Source: Blasia pusilla | Lineage: Eukaryota; Marchantiophyta; Marchantiopsida; Blasiales | Direction of reading: 5' to 3' | Length of the DNA stretch: 64,000 nucleotides | Assembly: GCA_050084515.1 (NCBI GenBank) | Contig: CM114272.1 | Location: 38,378,001-38,442,000 of the forward strand | Part shown: one piece after another, positions 20,930-31,839 of the stretch | Layout: every line of letters starts with the position of its first letter | Position numbering within the stretch: position 1 is the first letter of the stretch | Program-made: the position numbers and the translations under genes | Notes under the pieces: generated by a model | What the model was told of the DNA's origin: nothing | Database searches by the model: none | What the model saw: the letters and a program-made list of their open reading frames with translations, nothing else

Positions 20930-21325
20930 TGTCGTTAGCCGCCACATCTTAACTCTGAATAGCGAAATCGAAAAATAATCTGTCATTATCCGCCGTCCTA
21001 AGAATAGTCTCCGTCCTAACAAGGTTGGAATTAAGACGCCGATTTAACCCTAAATAGTTGTTTTCCTAACAAGGTTTCAAATTAGCAGTCATCCTAAATG
21101 AGAATAGCCGCCGTCCTAACAGGGTTGGAATTTAGACACCGATTTAACCCTAAATAGTCGTCGTCCTAACAAGGTTTCAAATTAGCAGCCATCCTAACTG
21201 TGATTAGTCGCCGTCCTAACTCTGAATAGCCACCGTCCTATAGGGAATAGCAGTTGTCCTAATTGTGAATAGTTGTCGTCCTAACTGTGAATAGCCGCCA
21301 TCCTATAGGAAATAGCAGTAAAAAA
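20930..21325. repeat. Minisatellite with AATAGCCGCCGTCCTAAC units
   Basis: Basic unit about 21-22 bp (GTCCTAACTCTGAATAGCC-like). A higher-order unit of roughly 105-110 bp (CCTAACAAGGTT...GATTTAACCCTAAATAG...) occurs twice between 21010 and 21220. It abuts the 3' side of the MULE transposase remnant. Confidence 0.8.
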
Positions 21326-21389
21326 TAGTCGGAGCCTATGCAAAATACAACCACTGAATATACAAGACTCACATATGCAAATTGTAAGG

Positions 21390-23054
21390 AATAATGAAAT
21401 GGTTTGATTGCTTACTTCCTCTGGTCTTGGCATAAAGGCACGCAATGATTCGGAAACTTTTCCATACCGTGTTCGAACATTTTGTCTCAAATGTTGGGCA
21501 CACATGCTATGTATATTTTGGGGGAATATTGTATGCACTGCGTGTAAAAGACCCTTTTTCTATCAAAAACAAAAACAATTTTGGGATCATCTAAGGCTGG
21601 GATGGCTTTCTTAAGATGTGCACAAAACCATTTCCATTCTTCATTATTCATGCAAGGAGATATGCCAAATGCCAAAATGATCGAATTGGCATTTCCATCC
21701 AACATGGACGCAATGAAAATATGCATGGGATACTTCCTATTCTTTGTATGGCATGCATCCAAGCCAACTACCTTATGCACATAAGGAATGATGTTCTTCA
21801 TGGCGGAGGGAGAAATAAATAGTCTCTTGAAGGTGGTAGATTCTAAGTCCCAAACATCCCAAGCGTCGATGGCGAAGGGGTCAGCTTCCTTTACTGCATG
21901 TATGAAAGAAGGAATCAAATGGAAACCTGCCCGTTCACCCCAATTCATCCAATCTCGGCATAATTCTTTGCATCTCCAAGCAGGGAAGTAAGTGGTTCGC
22001 TTCTTGTACGTCTATGCAAGGACTTCTACAAGGCTACCTACAGGGATGATTGGTTGGTTTACAACCCTATCTTCTAATACCATTGATAACCACTTTGCCT
22101 TGTGGGTAGGACCCCTCCATGTATGAATGTGCCCCGGACAAGTGTGCTTCAAGTTACACACCGTTATCTCACATAGGCGTATACTTTTATGCCGTTGGCA
22201 ACGGACCCTCCACTAGCAAACTTCATCGTTACAGGGTGCGCCCTTCCCCTTCACTCAAGATGTGTACCTAGAATTGACCACATGCCCAACTCCTGGCGGT
22301 GGGGACTCTTGCTTCACCACTCTTCCTCCTTTTCTCTATGCGAACGTCTAAGCTTACCATAGGTTCTGAGAAAGATTTCTTGAACAATGGTTGGTTAGGC
22401 CTCTTACTATGTTGAGGATGCCACAAGACCCCCATTCCACATGCAAGCCTTGATATAGATGGGTCGTGAAATTCTTCACTATGTCCCCAATTAGCTCCAA
22501 CTGGTAATTCCATGGAGTGTTGGCGAAAAGTGTTAGCAGAAGTGTTGGAAACGTCATATCTTCAACAGCCAAGCGCTCCTTCATTTTAGCCTCCGAGGGT
22601 CACACACATTTACCGCAGCTTGGTTGACATTACCCGTCATGCCATTTTCCGCTGACCGCCCCCTAACATCGTACGACTTTTTTCCTTTGCAATTAGCAAC
22701 CGTCGAGCATTCCTCAACATTTTCCTCCAATCCTCCGCCGCGGGACATGTTGTAAATACCATCTACGCTCGTGGTTATGTCTTGCAAAGGTGAATGGCAT
22801 ATGAAACTAGAATTCTTCATAGGAGTATCCTTGTCTTGAGGGTACTGTCCATTTGTTGAAGTCTTTGAACCGCTACCGGGTTTGTCCTCATTGAAAACAA
22901 GGAGACTTTTGCCTTTGATCTTTGCGCCAAATATACATAGTCTAAGTCGATACCATTTCTTGCTTCGTGCGCAATGCTTTGCTCTATAATTCAGCGAGCA
23001 CCAACAATCTAGTGCAAACTCAAACTCATCAAAGCTATGGAACACTTGCTTCAA
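21390..23054 (-). pseudogene. Mutator-like (MULE/MuDR) transposase, broken
   Basis: N-terminal part 23054-22581 (MKQVFHSFDEFEFALDCWCS, LNYRAKHCARSKKWYRLRLC) resembles the MuDR-type N-terminal DNA-binding region. Catalytic part 21948-21487 contains VVGLDACHTKNRKYPMHIFI with the first catalytic Asp (residue 64 of that frame) and DPKIVFVFDRKR with the second (residue 129). The frame then shifts near 21540, and the next conserved block (SMCAQHLRQNVRTRYGKVSE) continues to about 21400. The zinc-binding SWIM end is not seen. The transposase cuts and pastes the element; this copy is inactive because of frameshifts and stops between 22580 and 21950. Confidence 0.8.
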
Positions 23055-23194
23055 TTTTATTGGCTCGGCATGCCTCCTTACTGCACATGATGACCCAAAG
23101 GTTGTTAATCGATCTAACTTTCATTGCGGCTAATGATTGCGGCACGCTAATACCATTTGTAAATGCAAACTTACATTCCGTCCACCAAATATCC

Positions 23195-24125
23195 ACAACG
23201 GTAGCTATTCTAAGTAGAATCACCTCTCAGGAGTATAAAACAATTGCAAAGGCGGCTATTCAAAGTAGGCTCACCGCTCAGGAGTACAAAACAACTATAA
23301 CAGCTGGTATTTAGGCGGGTATTCTTAGTAGGCTCACCTCTCATGAGTACAAAACAACTATAGCGACGAATTTTTTGGTGGCCATTATGAGTAGGCTCAC
23401 CTCTCAGAAGTACATAACAACTGCAACGGCAGCTATTCTGAGTAGGCTCACCTCTCAAGAGTACAAAAAAACTACAACGGTGGCTATTACGGCGGCTAGT
23501 CTAAGTAAACCTCTCAAGAAAAAAAAACAACTACAACAGTGGCTATTCTGAGTTGGCTCACCTCTCAAGAGAACAAAACAACTACAATGGCCGCTAATTT
23601 GGTGGCTATTCTGAGTTGGCTCACCTCACAGGAAAGCAAAACAACTACATCAGCGGCTCATTCCGCGGAAATTCGGAGTTGGCTCACCTCACACAAAAAC
23701 AAAACAACTACAATGGCAGCTAATTGGGCGGCTATTATGAGTAGGCTCAGGTCCCAGGAAAACAAAACAAATACAACGGCGGCTAATTCGGAGGCTATTC
23801 TGAGTAGGCGCAACTCTCAAGAAAACTAAAAAACTACAACATCGGCTAATTCAGTGGCTATTCAGAGTAGGCTCAGCTCTCAAGAAAAAAAACACCTACA
23901 ACGGCGGCTAATTCATAAGTTATTATGAGTAGGTGCAACTCTTAGGAAAACTAAAAAACTACGACAACGGCTAATTCGGCCGCTATTCTCTGTAGGCTCA
24001 GCTCTCAAGAAATGAAAAAAACTACAACATAGGATATTTTGTTGGCTATTCTGAATAAGCCTACCTCTCAAGAAATGAAAAATCTACAACGGTGGCTATT
24101 TCGATTATAGTGGCGGCTATTGTGA
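23195..24125. repeat. Minisatellite with 51- and 63-bp units, GGCTATTCTGAGTAGGCTCA type
   Basis: About 15 diverged units of GGCTATTCTGAGTAGGCTCACCTCTCAAGA...ACAACTACAACGGC. Early units are about 51 bp; later ones about 63 bp, with an added GGCTAATTCGG segment. Both lengths are multiples of three, so a plus-strand frame at 23539-23829 reads as 21-residue repeats (AILSWLTSQENKTTTMAAN). It lies on the 5' side of the MULE transposase, mirroring the array on its 3' side. Confidence 0.85.
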
Positions 24126-24461
24126 CAATAATTGTCATTTTTGGATCGAATATCCATCTCGGCAACTATTTTGACGGCCACTAAACCCTTAGCTTTAGAA
24201 CCCAGCAACATTTTAACCTTCTTCCAAACTGACCCCTTCAAGATAGGGATCATTCTTGGATGTGGATGCTCGCCATAACTTGAAAGCAGTCGAAGACTCT
24301 CTTGATGGTGACATTCGTTCATAAGATTCGCAGTTCTGGTCTTTGTGACTTGAACCAAACAATCCCTTGTCATCCACAGGAAAATGATGTCTGCTCAGGT
24401 CTAGCGAATTGTCAAATGTACATGAGAGGTCATGATCTTTGGGCAGCTCGGTGCCATCCAT
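24068..24461 (-). CDS. Hypothetical ORF pieces upstream of the MULE transposase
   Basis: Two overlapping frames, 24461-24213 (MDGTELPKDHDLSCTFDNSL, FGSSHKDQNCESYERMSPSR) and 24373-24068 (SVWKKVKMLLGSKAKGLVAV), read as plausible hydrophilic protein. They lie upstream of the transposase on the same strand and could be a 5' exon, in which case the minisatellite would be intronic. I cannot confirm a splice pair. Confidence 0.3.
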
Positions 24462-25209
24462 TCTCTAATCAAGCTGGTGAACAGTAAACACTGATTAGTA
24501 AACAAATTAACATGTGTCAGAGAGTGTAAGCACGAGTGTTGATCACGATTTGCATGATCAACACGCCGAACTCGGAACTCACGAACCCTAACTCGGGATT
24601 GTTCCTGTATCCAACACTTTTTCGCTATGATAACGATGTAGAAGAACATTTGTACCAACCGGTGGGAACTCTGACGTGGTAGTTCAAACGGGCCGTTCAA
24701 GCAAGAGATTTTTTATGGGGGCGGTTAAAGCAAGAAAAGACCGCATGGGGGCCACTTAAGCAAATACTTGGAAAACCTCGCCCATGTTCGTCCATATTGT
24801 TCACATGTACATCTAGCTACTTCATCCTGATTCCAGACGTCTTGCGATTGATGTCGTGCGAATCCACATTGTCATACAACATACATCGCTGACATACCAT
24901 ACTCACATACATACATAACATAGACGAGAGCATCCACAAACATCTCGTCCATGTCCCAAATATCCCGTCCATGTCCCAAATCAATGGAGCTGCAACACTC
25001 GATAACAACGTAGAAGACTCGGTGTTTGGAACACCCTCGTCCTCCTCTTCATCAACCGTCGGAAGTGGAAAAGGTAGCCAATACCTCAATCCACTCCATG
25101 TGAAACCACCATTGTCCGCACCACGGTCCCCAAACAGACCACCAGACAGCTTCGTGATGACCAACGCCGATGCCGCACCACCACCAAATTACCACCACTA
25201 AGTAACCAA

Positions 25210-25626
25210 GTGACGTCGATGTCGTTGTACTATTCTAGCTCTACTAGCTATGGGTGTAGCCAACCTAACCTGTCAGCACCACAAGAAGCCTCCCACGGTC
25301 TACTCGTCATCACTCCAGCCTCACTACCGGTAGCACACAAGAGTAACACTACTCTAGAAATCAACGTCAACCCTAACAATGGGCGCGCAAGCAAGAAGCA
25401 ACGATGGAGGGGATCCAAACACAGGAAGTCCAACGACAACCCTCCAATCGCAAATGGAAATCAAGGTAACACAATCCACCAAACGTGGTGCCCCTTGAAT
25501 CCACAGAACCCACCACACAATTCTAACGCAATAGCTACTCCGCCGCGGGTCGATGACGTGCTAGTCGGACTCGCAACACCTGAAAATATCACCTGCATGG
25601 AAAGGCTACACCATAGTATACGCTAG
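25210..25626 (+). CDS. ORF of 138 codons, antisense to the family B leader
   Basis: Its C-terminal half (SKHRKSNDNPPIANGNQGNT, PLNPQNPPHNSNAIATPP) is present with the same stop codon in the inverted copy at 40167-39928. The differences between the copies are mostly amino-acid changing, so I see no sign of protein-level constraint. It may be only an open stretch in a repeat. No domain recognised. Confidence 0.2.
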   Translation: MTSMSLYYSSSTSYGCSQPNLSAPQEASHGLLVITPASLPVAHKSNTTLEINVNPNNGRASKKQRWRGSKHRKSNDNPPIANGNQGNTIHQTWCPLNPQNPPHNSNAIATPPRVDDVLVGLATPENITCMERLHHSIR

Positions 25627-26216
25627 AGATCCATCAACCAAAAAACTTGAGATGCATAAAACGCCTAACATATCTCCGAACAGCACCAAATGAGCTACAC
25701 TAGTGTGTACACTGGCATAGTTAAGAACTCAGCAATTAAGCGTCTTCCAGGCAGAATAGCCCAAAGATGAGTGACCAATTATGCAACACTCAAATCACAA
25801 ATCCTGCAAAAATTTCCTCACGCCCAAGCTAGCAAGCTTGCTTGCTTGCTTGCTCCTTGCTCCTTACTCCGCCTCTCACGCCCACTCGCCCCGAGCTACC
25901 ACGAGATGTCTCGAAGCCTTGAAACGCCGAGAAATGCTCGAGACATGCCCCTATCGCCCCGTTCGCCATGCTTCGCCATGCTTCGCTATGGAGAGAGGCC
26001 CAACCAGGGCGCCCCCAATAGGATAGGCTTCTCCAACAATGAACGAGTCACCAACCAACCAGCCCCTCTGATCCGCTGTCCACCATAGCCAGATCTTGAG
26101 CTAGTCCGCGAAATTTCGATCAGCAATTACTCCACAAATCCTCAGCCAAAATTGAATCTATTTTGACCAGAATTCAATTGACCACCATAGCTATCTCTCC
26201 ACAAAAAATCAGCTAC
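25415..26216. repeat. Family B leader block, inverted copy of 39392-40139
   Basis: The plus strand from 25415 to 26216 matches the reverse complement of 39392-40139 almost end to end, including the AAGCAAGCAAGCTTGC run and the AGCTACCACGAG and GAAATGCTCGAGACATGCCC segments. Each copy has a few indels. Confidence 0.85.
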
Positions 26217-27239
26217 AATCGAGCTCTATACTCCGAGCTAAAAATCAGACAAACTTGTTGTCCATACACATCCAGAATCGCAAATCTGACAGCGCTTCCG
26301 CCCTATTTCATGCACGCAGAAATCTGCAACGCTCCATATCCTCGAGCAAAGAGCTTCACATGAGATCACAATACAAGTAGCAACAGGAACCTCTCACCCG
26401 ATCTGGATAAACTTCAACAGAGCTTCCGCACTCCAAGCTCTCCACATGAGAAAACCGTCGAATACGAACCAGAATCTTCAATCCTTGATAACTTCCAACT
26501 CCCTTGACGAAATCCGGCGATCTAAAGCACGTTGGAAAGCTCTGAGCAAGGCGCTTCTTTCCCAACCAACCATGCACCAGATTCCTACCTACAACATAGG
26601 CCACAAGCCACGAACATCCACGGCTGAGTACACAATCAATCCTAACCAGATCCTACTAATCCACAATCCCTTTGAGTGAAATCCGTGAAAGACCTACTGT
26701 CATAAAACACGTATAGAATCACATACAATCGAGCCAAACCCACTCCACGATGGGAGAATCTAGGTCGAAGCTTGCGGGAAACACCATAGCCAAGACCTCT
26801 ACTCACTACCAAGGCTAACTCCCAACGCAACAGGCTTAACTAAAAGAACTGACTGTTCTTTGGGTGCACTGCATACTATATCCTCCAACCTAAGAGCGGG
26901 CCCTACTGGGAAAGTCACCCCCAACTGAGTAACCCCCAACCCTATGTATGAAACCGCATCTCTACCTAGCCACTATGGTCCTACATAAGGTATGGCCTCT
27001 ACTAGCACACTATACTCTACGACATAATCCGTATGGTCATGACATTGACCACGTAACAGCGTTGAGAAGATTCAGATTGTGACGATGAGATAAAGACCTG
27101 GGGTGGAGGTCAAGATGGGTTCAAGTGATGAGGGGAGGTGCATAGCCAATCACATTGGAGTACTTCTAAAGTAAGCATCCACAACTGGAAAAATTAAAAC
27201 CAACGAGCAAATCTCCAACTCTGCTACTGTGATGACTTT

Positions 27240-27615
27240 AGACATCCATCGCACCAAGAGCACATCTATGAAAAAAGAGTGGAGGAATCAGGTGAATCTC
27301 TGGTTTGCTTATGGTCCATCACCTCACTTGTCATCCGTTGCACCAAGAGCACAACTCTGAAAATATATGATTGATCTAGTTGGACACCTCGTGCGTCCTC
27401 ACCCGGACTCGAACCCCTAACCTGCCTATTCCGCCCTTAGTCCCTATCCCTCACACCAAGGGTATATTGAAAACCCCAAATTGCCTGTGTCGCTCTTAGT
27501 CGCCTATCCGTGGCACCAAGAGCACACTTCTGGAAAAGAGTGAATTCACCCCCTGTCGCGCCTCCACCCGGACCTTAACCTCCGACCTGCCTAATCCGTC
27601 CTTATTCCCCCAACT
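27240..27615 (-). repeat. tRNA/SINE-like repeat cluster
   Basis: On the minus strand, GGTTCGAGTCC at about 27405-27415 is a perfect pol III B box, and TTGGTGTGAGGGATAGGG upstream resembles an A box. The motif GTGCTCTTGGTGC(A/G)A(C/T)GGAT recurs three to four times (near 27250, 27345 and 27520), and the AATAGGCAGGT...CCGGGTG body recurs twice. This fits degenerate tRNA-derived SINE copies. No complete cloverleaf is present. Confidence 0.45.
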
Positions 27616-28445
27616 AGTTTCCTAAACTTTCAACCACGGTTTTTATTATCTATCCATGAGGGGTTATTATGTGTGGCGGCCCCATAATGGGTTTTGCAAC
27701 AGACTGTTCCGGATAGTTTTCATCCAAAGAATACACGTAATGTATGAAGGGAGTGTTTTAAATCTCTGCGATAGAATATGAGGCAAATGGCTGAACAACA
27801 TAAAATTGTAGTGATGTCGGCATTCAGTGTCATGTAAACAGTCAAGGTTGAAACGGCAGGGCTTGTATAGTCTATGCATTATGATTTAGTGAATTGAATA
27901 AGAACATAACTTTTCAATCTACTTTCAGGAAAAGCACAACATCACATTTCTATTCTAGCCTAAAGAAAATGCTCCGTGATTTACTGTGTGAGTTGGTGCT
28001 CTGCGCAAAATTTGGGACATAATGCAGATTCAAGATAGTTGTAACACCAGAACTAAGTAAACAAGGAGATGAAAACTGCTCTGAAACGAACAAGTGAGTA
28101 GCAGGTACAAAACTTTAGATTGGAACAGCATCAGAAGAAGGACAAACGCAAAGAATGAAGGAAGCACATGAGTAAAAAATCTCGACAAAGTACGTGTTGC
28201 TAAGGGTGTACACAATCGATATAGCATAAATGTATGTTGTACCGCAACAGAGATGTAGAAAATTTGCCAAATGTTCAAGCTGCATTAAACTGCGAAGAAA
28301 GAAAGTTGTACTCAACACTAAACTTTACTGAAAATTTGAGAAGCTAGAATACATGCTAACTTACAAAATGAGGCATGCAAGAACGTTGCGCTCTTGAGTT
28401 CGGATCAAAATTGAGTACTATGGATCTTGGAAACAAAACATGAAA
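27616..28445. other. No gene seen
   Basis: Only short frames on both strands. The minus-strand frames at 28030-28318 are hydrophobic low-complexity translations without recognisable homology. Confidence 0.4.
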
Positions 28446-28912
28446 CTAGTCATCATCCAAAGCTAATCTCGTCTTCAAGAACTGTACAGCTGCTAGAGCC
28501 TCTTCGCTAAGTAAAGGAGCTTTGTCAAGAATTGTGACAAGTGTCTTTGCAGATATCCGCAAATCCTTCAACTCCGCTTCAATTATGGCCAGCTTGTGAA
28601 GGCAGATTATAGATGATCTCTGTGTGAGCTCCAAATCCGGCCGCCATCGTTTCTTCGTTGAGGCAAGAGGGCTGGTAGCATCTGAAGGAGTTGATGATGA
28701 TTGTTGCTGTGCAGCGGCATGGAAGGACTGAATGAGTCTCTAGTGCACACATTGTGTATCTGTTTCCTTGCCCTGCAAACTCTGATAAGGAAAGAATCAA
28801 CGAAGAAAATTGAGAAGACATAGCAGAATGGAAATGTAAAGGCAACAAACACGGAGAAGCTAAAGAGGAGGCCGATGAATTGAAAGCTTACCTCGGTTGG
28901 AGGAGATTCCAT
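28446..28912 (-). pseudogene. Small two-exon gene with a premature stop
   Basis: Exon 1 encodes MESPPTE and ends at a clean GAG|GTAAGC donor (28892). The acceptor TTTGCAG|GGC lies near 28773. Phase 0 joining gives GKETDTQCVH, then a TAG, then RLIQSFHAAAQQQ...STPSDATSPLASTKKRWRPD and a well-formed helical C-terminus (KLAIIEAELKDLRISAKTLV, TILDKAPLLSEEALAAVQFL) ending in LALDDD. The product would be about 118 aa. The TAG fits a CAG to TAG change. Family unknown. It lies downstream of a Helitron helicase on the same strand and may be a captured gene. Confidence 0.5.
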
Positions 28913-29377
28913 GATTACTGAAGACGGTGTGACCTCTGAGCAAATCGAGCTATTGATGAACAGATGATGAAGAAATCATAAGGCAGAGTTAGAAAAATGA
29001 GAAGAGTCGAGGCGGAACAACAATTTAAAGCCAAGATAAGGGCAGCCTCTACTTGTGACGGACAAGATTCAATCTGTCCGCAACAGTACCGGGTAGTGAA
29101 AACTACTCAATAGGAAAAGAAAATGAGTGCAGAGTTGGAACTTCATACAATGTTGAAGCTTACTAAAGCAGAGCATTCGACTGTAAGACTGAAAAATAGA
29201 TGCAAGCGACTAAATCTAAATAGAAAATAATCGAGGCGGAAATCACAAATTTATTAACAGATCCGGATGAAGCGGATAGATTTAATACGAAGCAGTCTCT
29301 GAAACATACATGGCCTTGTCATACTTGCACGAATAACAATACCAAAGGAAATTTTGTGTCTTAAATCAGAACTCCCT

Positions 29378-29695
29378 CTATCTTTTGGTTGGTGAGAGAA
29401 AAGATTTTGCTGTTGTGGATAGAGTCGACTTTGACCTATGCTTAACAATATAATCATTGTTACGAGGTGGTAAAGGAGAACTAATGGGTTTAGTGTCTGT
29501 ACCGAGATCCTCTAAGTCATCCAAATTAATCACATTGTGTGGTTGGATGTCTAGCTGCACATTCAGCAACAAACCATTCTTTTTTGCCTCATGCATTTTT
29601 TTAATCAAAATCCTTGTTTGGGCTGATGATAAGTCTATAATAACATCCATTGGTAAAAAAAAAATTTGTCTGAGTTCTGTGAGTTGTGGAAGCAT
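29378..29695 (-). CDS. Hypothetical ORF or exon, 105 codons
   Basis: Protein-like composition with an amphipathic helix (SSAQTRILIKKMHEAKKNGL) followed by an acidic patch (NLDDLEDLGTDTKPISSPLP) and a basic Ser/Thr-rich tail (HRSKSTLSTTAKSFLSPTKR). No domain recognised. It may be the last exon of the gene beginning at 30525. Confidence 0.35.
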   Translation of the reverse strand: MLPQLTELRQIFFLPMDVIIDLSSAQTRILIKKMHEAKKNGLLLNVQLDIQPHNVINLDDLEDLGTDTKPISSPLPPRNNDYIVKHRSKSTLSTTAKSFLSPTKR

Positions 29696-29898
29696 GATAC
29701 TACAACAAGCTCCTTAGTGGCCTGAGCTTTTGTGAGCTTCTGTTCATTGAACTAGATTCCTTTCATTGTCAAAGCTTCTTTCTAAATTCCTGCGTCCACA
29801 TGACAAAGAGAGTTTAAGCAAAATGTTCACAACTATGGAACCTACAAGCAAAAATGAGGGAGGTAACATCTCTACCAGTGGCAGGAGGAGCATTGTGC

Positions 29899-30130
29899 TC
29901 ATGACTTCTTGTTATCTATTGCGTCCCATGACTTCCTGTCATCTATCATCTTGAAAATTGCCCTCTTTGTAATGCCATCTTGCCATGAGCAAGGAAGAAT
30001 CCCCATATTGTCACCATATCTCATTTGCAACAAAGAAGGTTGTGTGAGCACAACTTGTTGTGGCTCCATGTCTTTAGGAATCTCTTGCAACAGCACTTTA
30101 GAAAACTCACCACTTAGTGCCGTGCTCTCC
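29899..30130 (-). CDS. Probable internal exon of an unknown gene
   Basis: Frame reading STALSGEFSKVLLQEIPKDM, LLQMRYGDNMGILPCSWQDG, then FKMIDDRKSWDAIDNKKS and a stop. A possible acceptor, TTGGAG|AGC, at about 30119 is in phase with the donor of the upstream exon. Function unknown. Confidence 0.35.
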
Positions 30131-30300
30131 AACACACAAAGACAAGACAAAAAATTAAGATAGGACGTGCATGGTGGTATACTTTTTGATTAGTGAGTAT
30201 GAACTAAATTGATAAATACAAACTACTACTGAAACTAGAAATAAAGTAAGGTTCCACTTTACAAACTGAAAAAGTCAGGGTAAAAGATAGGAATGCTCAC

Positions 30301-30525
30301 TTTACAACCAGGAAGACTTGCAACTGGAGGCCGTCGTGCACTTGCTGAAAGCTTGTCCAAATTGGAATTGTGAAGCTGACTTGTAGGTGATTGGACTTCA
30401 TTTGTGCTATATAAGTCTGAGTTCGATGAACTTCCAGGTCCATATACACTAGAAATTTGATTAGTCTTGTCATCATCGTCAGAGAAGTAAAGTGGACGTG
30501 CCGGCGACTTTCCGTTGGTGGCCAT
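30301..30525 (-). CDS. First exon of an unknown gene (75 codons)
   Basis: Starts MATNGKSPARPLYFSDDDDK and ends RRPPVASLPGCK at a canonical donor, AAA|GTGAGC. Ser/Asn-rich and probably disordered. The start context (GCCACCAACGG after ATG) is plant-like. It could be one gene with the exons at 29899-30130 and 29378-29695. All lie downstream of the Helitron helicase on the same strand, as captured fragments often do, but a short independent host gene is possible. Confidence 0.4.
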
Positions 30526-31084
30526 TGATGAGATCTTTGAAATAGTAAATTACTGTAGGCTGTCACACCTCACTTGCAAGCTCTTGACCATATACCAAGA
30601 AATTTGGTGGGGCTAGCTTGCCTAAAATTCTCAAGCTAGATCTACATAAAACTCTATACAACATAACATATGTTAAACCATAAGTGAAAGCACTCTTCAA
30701 TACCACAAGGCATCTGCCAAGTACAATGCTACCATGTGATTTATAAGCTGTTATAGCATAGGAGAGCATGAGTGGGAAAGTACGTTTATAAAAACTTTAC
30801 TCTCTCCTTTGTGTATATAAACTTAGATACAGATGTGTTCACTTTTATGATAGAACCATTAGTAGTTGACTAAACTACAATGGTTTTAATACAACTTTTA
30901 GTTACCAATATCTCCTTAACAATCCTTAGGCAACCATTTGCTGTACCTTTACTCACATTGAGGTTGGCAGTAAGAACAACTTTACAACCTATAGCTAGAA
31001 ATGGAACCTAATGGAAGTCATCCTCCTCAATCCAACTTTGCAAGTCCTCCACATGATATGCATCCGAATCAACAGAAATTGATA

Positions 31085-31813
31085 TTATACTTGCTTCAAC
31101 AAACGGCGTAAACATATAGTGTTGAAAAATTTTACGTCAAATTTGTGAGAGCGTATTACTGTGGTAGAGTTTTCAATAAAGTCCAATGCTTGGTTAATGC
31201 TAACCATGCACATACCCAAACAATCATCGATAGCCTGTGAAGTTGGCAACCTAAGACGAATGGAGTTAAGAAATGACAAAAATGCTGGAACAACACCTTG
31301 CCTCATGGCAGTAGTGAGATAATGCTTAGACATACCTGTCCAAAAAGGGGAAGAAGAGATGTGACAACGTTTGCATCCACTGACACAGGAGTGGATGCAA
31401 ACTGGTGGAAGGTGGCACAAGTCTACAAGAAGGACAACAACTTTACTGTCAAACAAATTTTGACCACATGTGAAAGAAACGTCATTAAGGCGCATGGCAA
31501 TAATCTGTAGTAATTTAGGTGTCATCATTGAACACTCATCAATTATGAAAACATCTGTGTTTTTTATTTTGTGAAACACATCAGAAGGTGACCAAAGACA
31601 TGGTAGGTCACCTTTCACGGAGATGCTGAATGTAGAGTGGAGAGTAGTTGCAAATGGATTTAGTCTGACAACTGCAACTCTGGTAGTAGCAATTAGCATT
31701 ACTTTCAGACCTAGTTGCTGCCAATAAGTTGCCATATAATTCATAAAGTAAGCCTTGCCTGAACCTAGAGCTCCACTTATGAAATGGATTCCTTTTTTTG
31801 GTGTCTTTATCAT
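31085..31813 (-). pseudogene. PIF1-like helicase domain of a Helitron
   Basis: A 242-codon frame: Walker A GALGSGKAYFM (the usual Ser/Thr after GK is Ala here), Walker B VFIIDECSMM, and helicase motif III in VVLLVDLCHLPPV. The tail (FDVKFFNTICLRRLL) matches the region before motif V of Helitron helicases. The helicase unwinds DNA during rolling-circle transposition. The Walker A change and the lack of motifs V-VI indicate an inactive remnant. Confidence 0.8.
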
Positions 31814-31839
31814 CAGATATAGGCCAAACTAGTCTGTTG

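Larger units (their letters stand above)
24817..26960 (-). mobile_element. 5' part of a second LTR-retrotransposon-like family (family B)
   Basis: On the minus strand a long non-coding leader (26960 to about 25200) precedes a frame at 25164-24817 that starts with GGFTWSGLRYWLPFPLPTVD. The start of gag in the methyltransferase family reads RGFTWSGARFQGSP, so the two are related. The leader also contains AGTGCGGAAGCTCTGTTGAA and GGGCGGAAGCGCTGTC, similar to the GCGGAAGCGCTGCCAA motifs in the leaders of elements 1-3. No protease or RT is present here; the element is cut near 24.8 kb. Confidence 0.4.

Noticed and set aside
23195-24125. CRISPR-like array
   Set aside because: The units are contiguous and diverged, with no constant repeat separated by unique spacers, and the setting is a plant genome.
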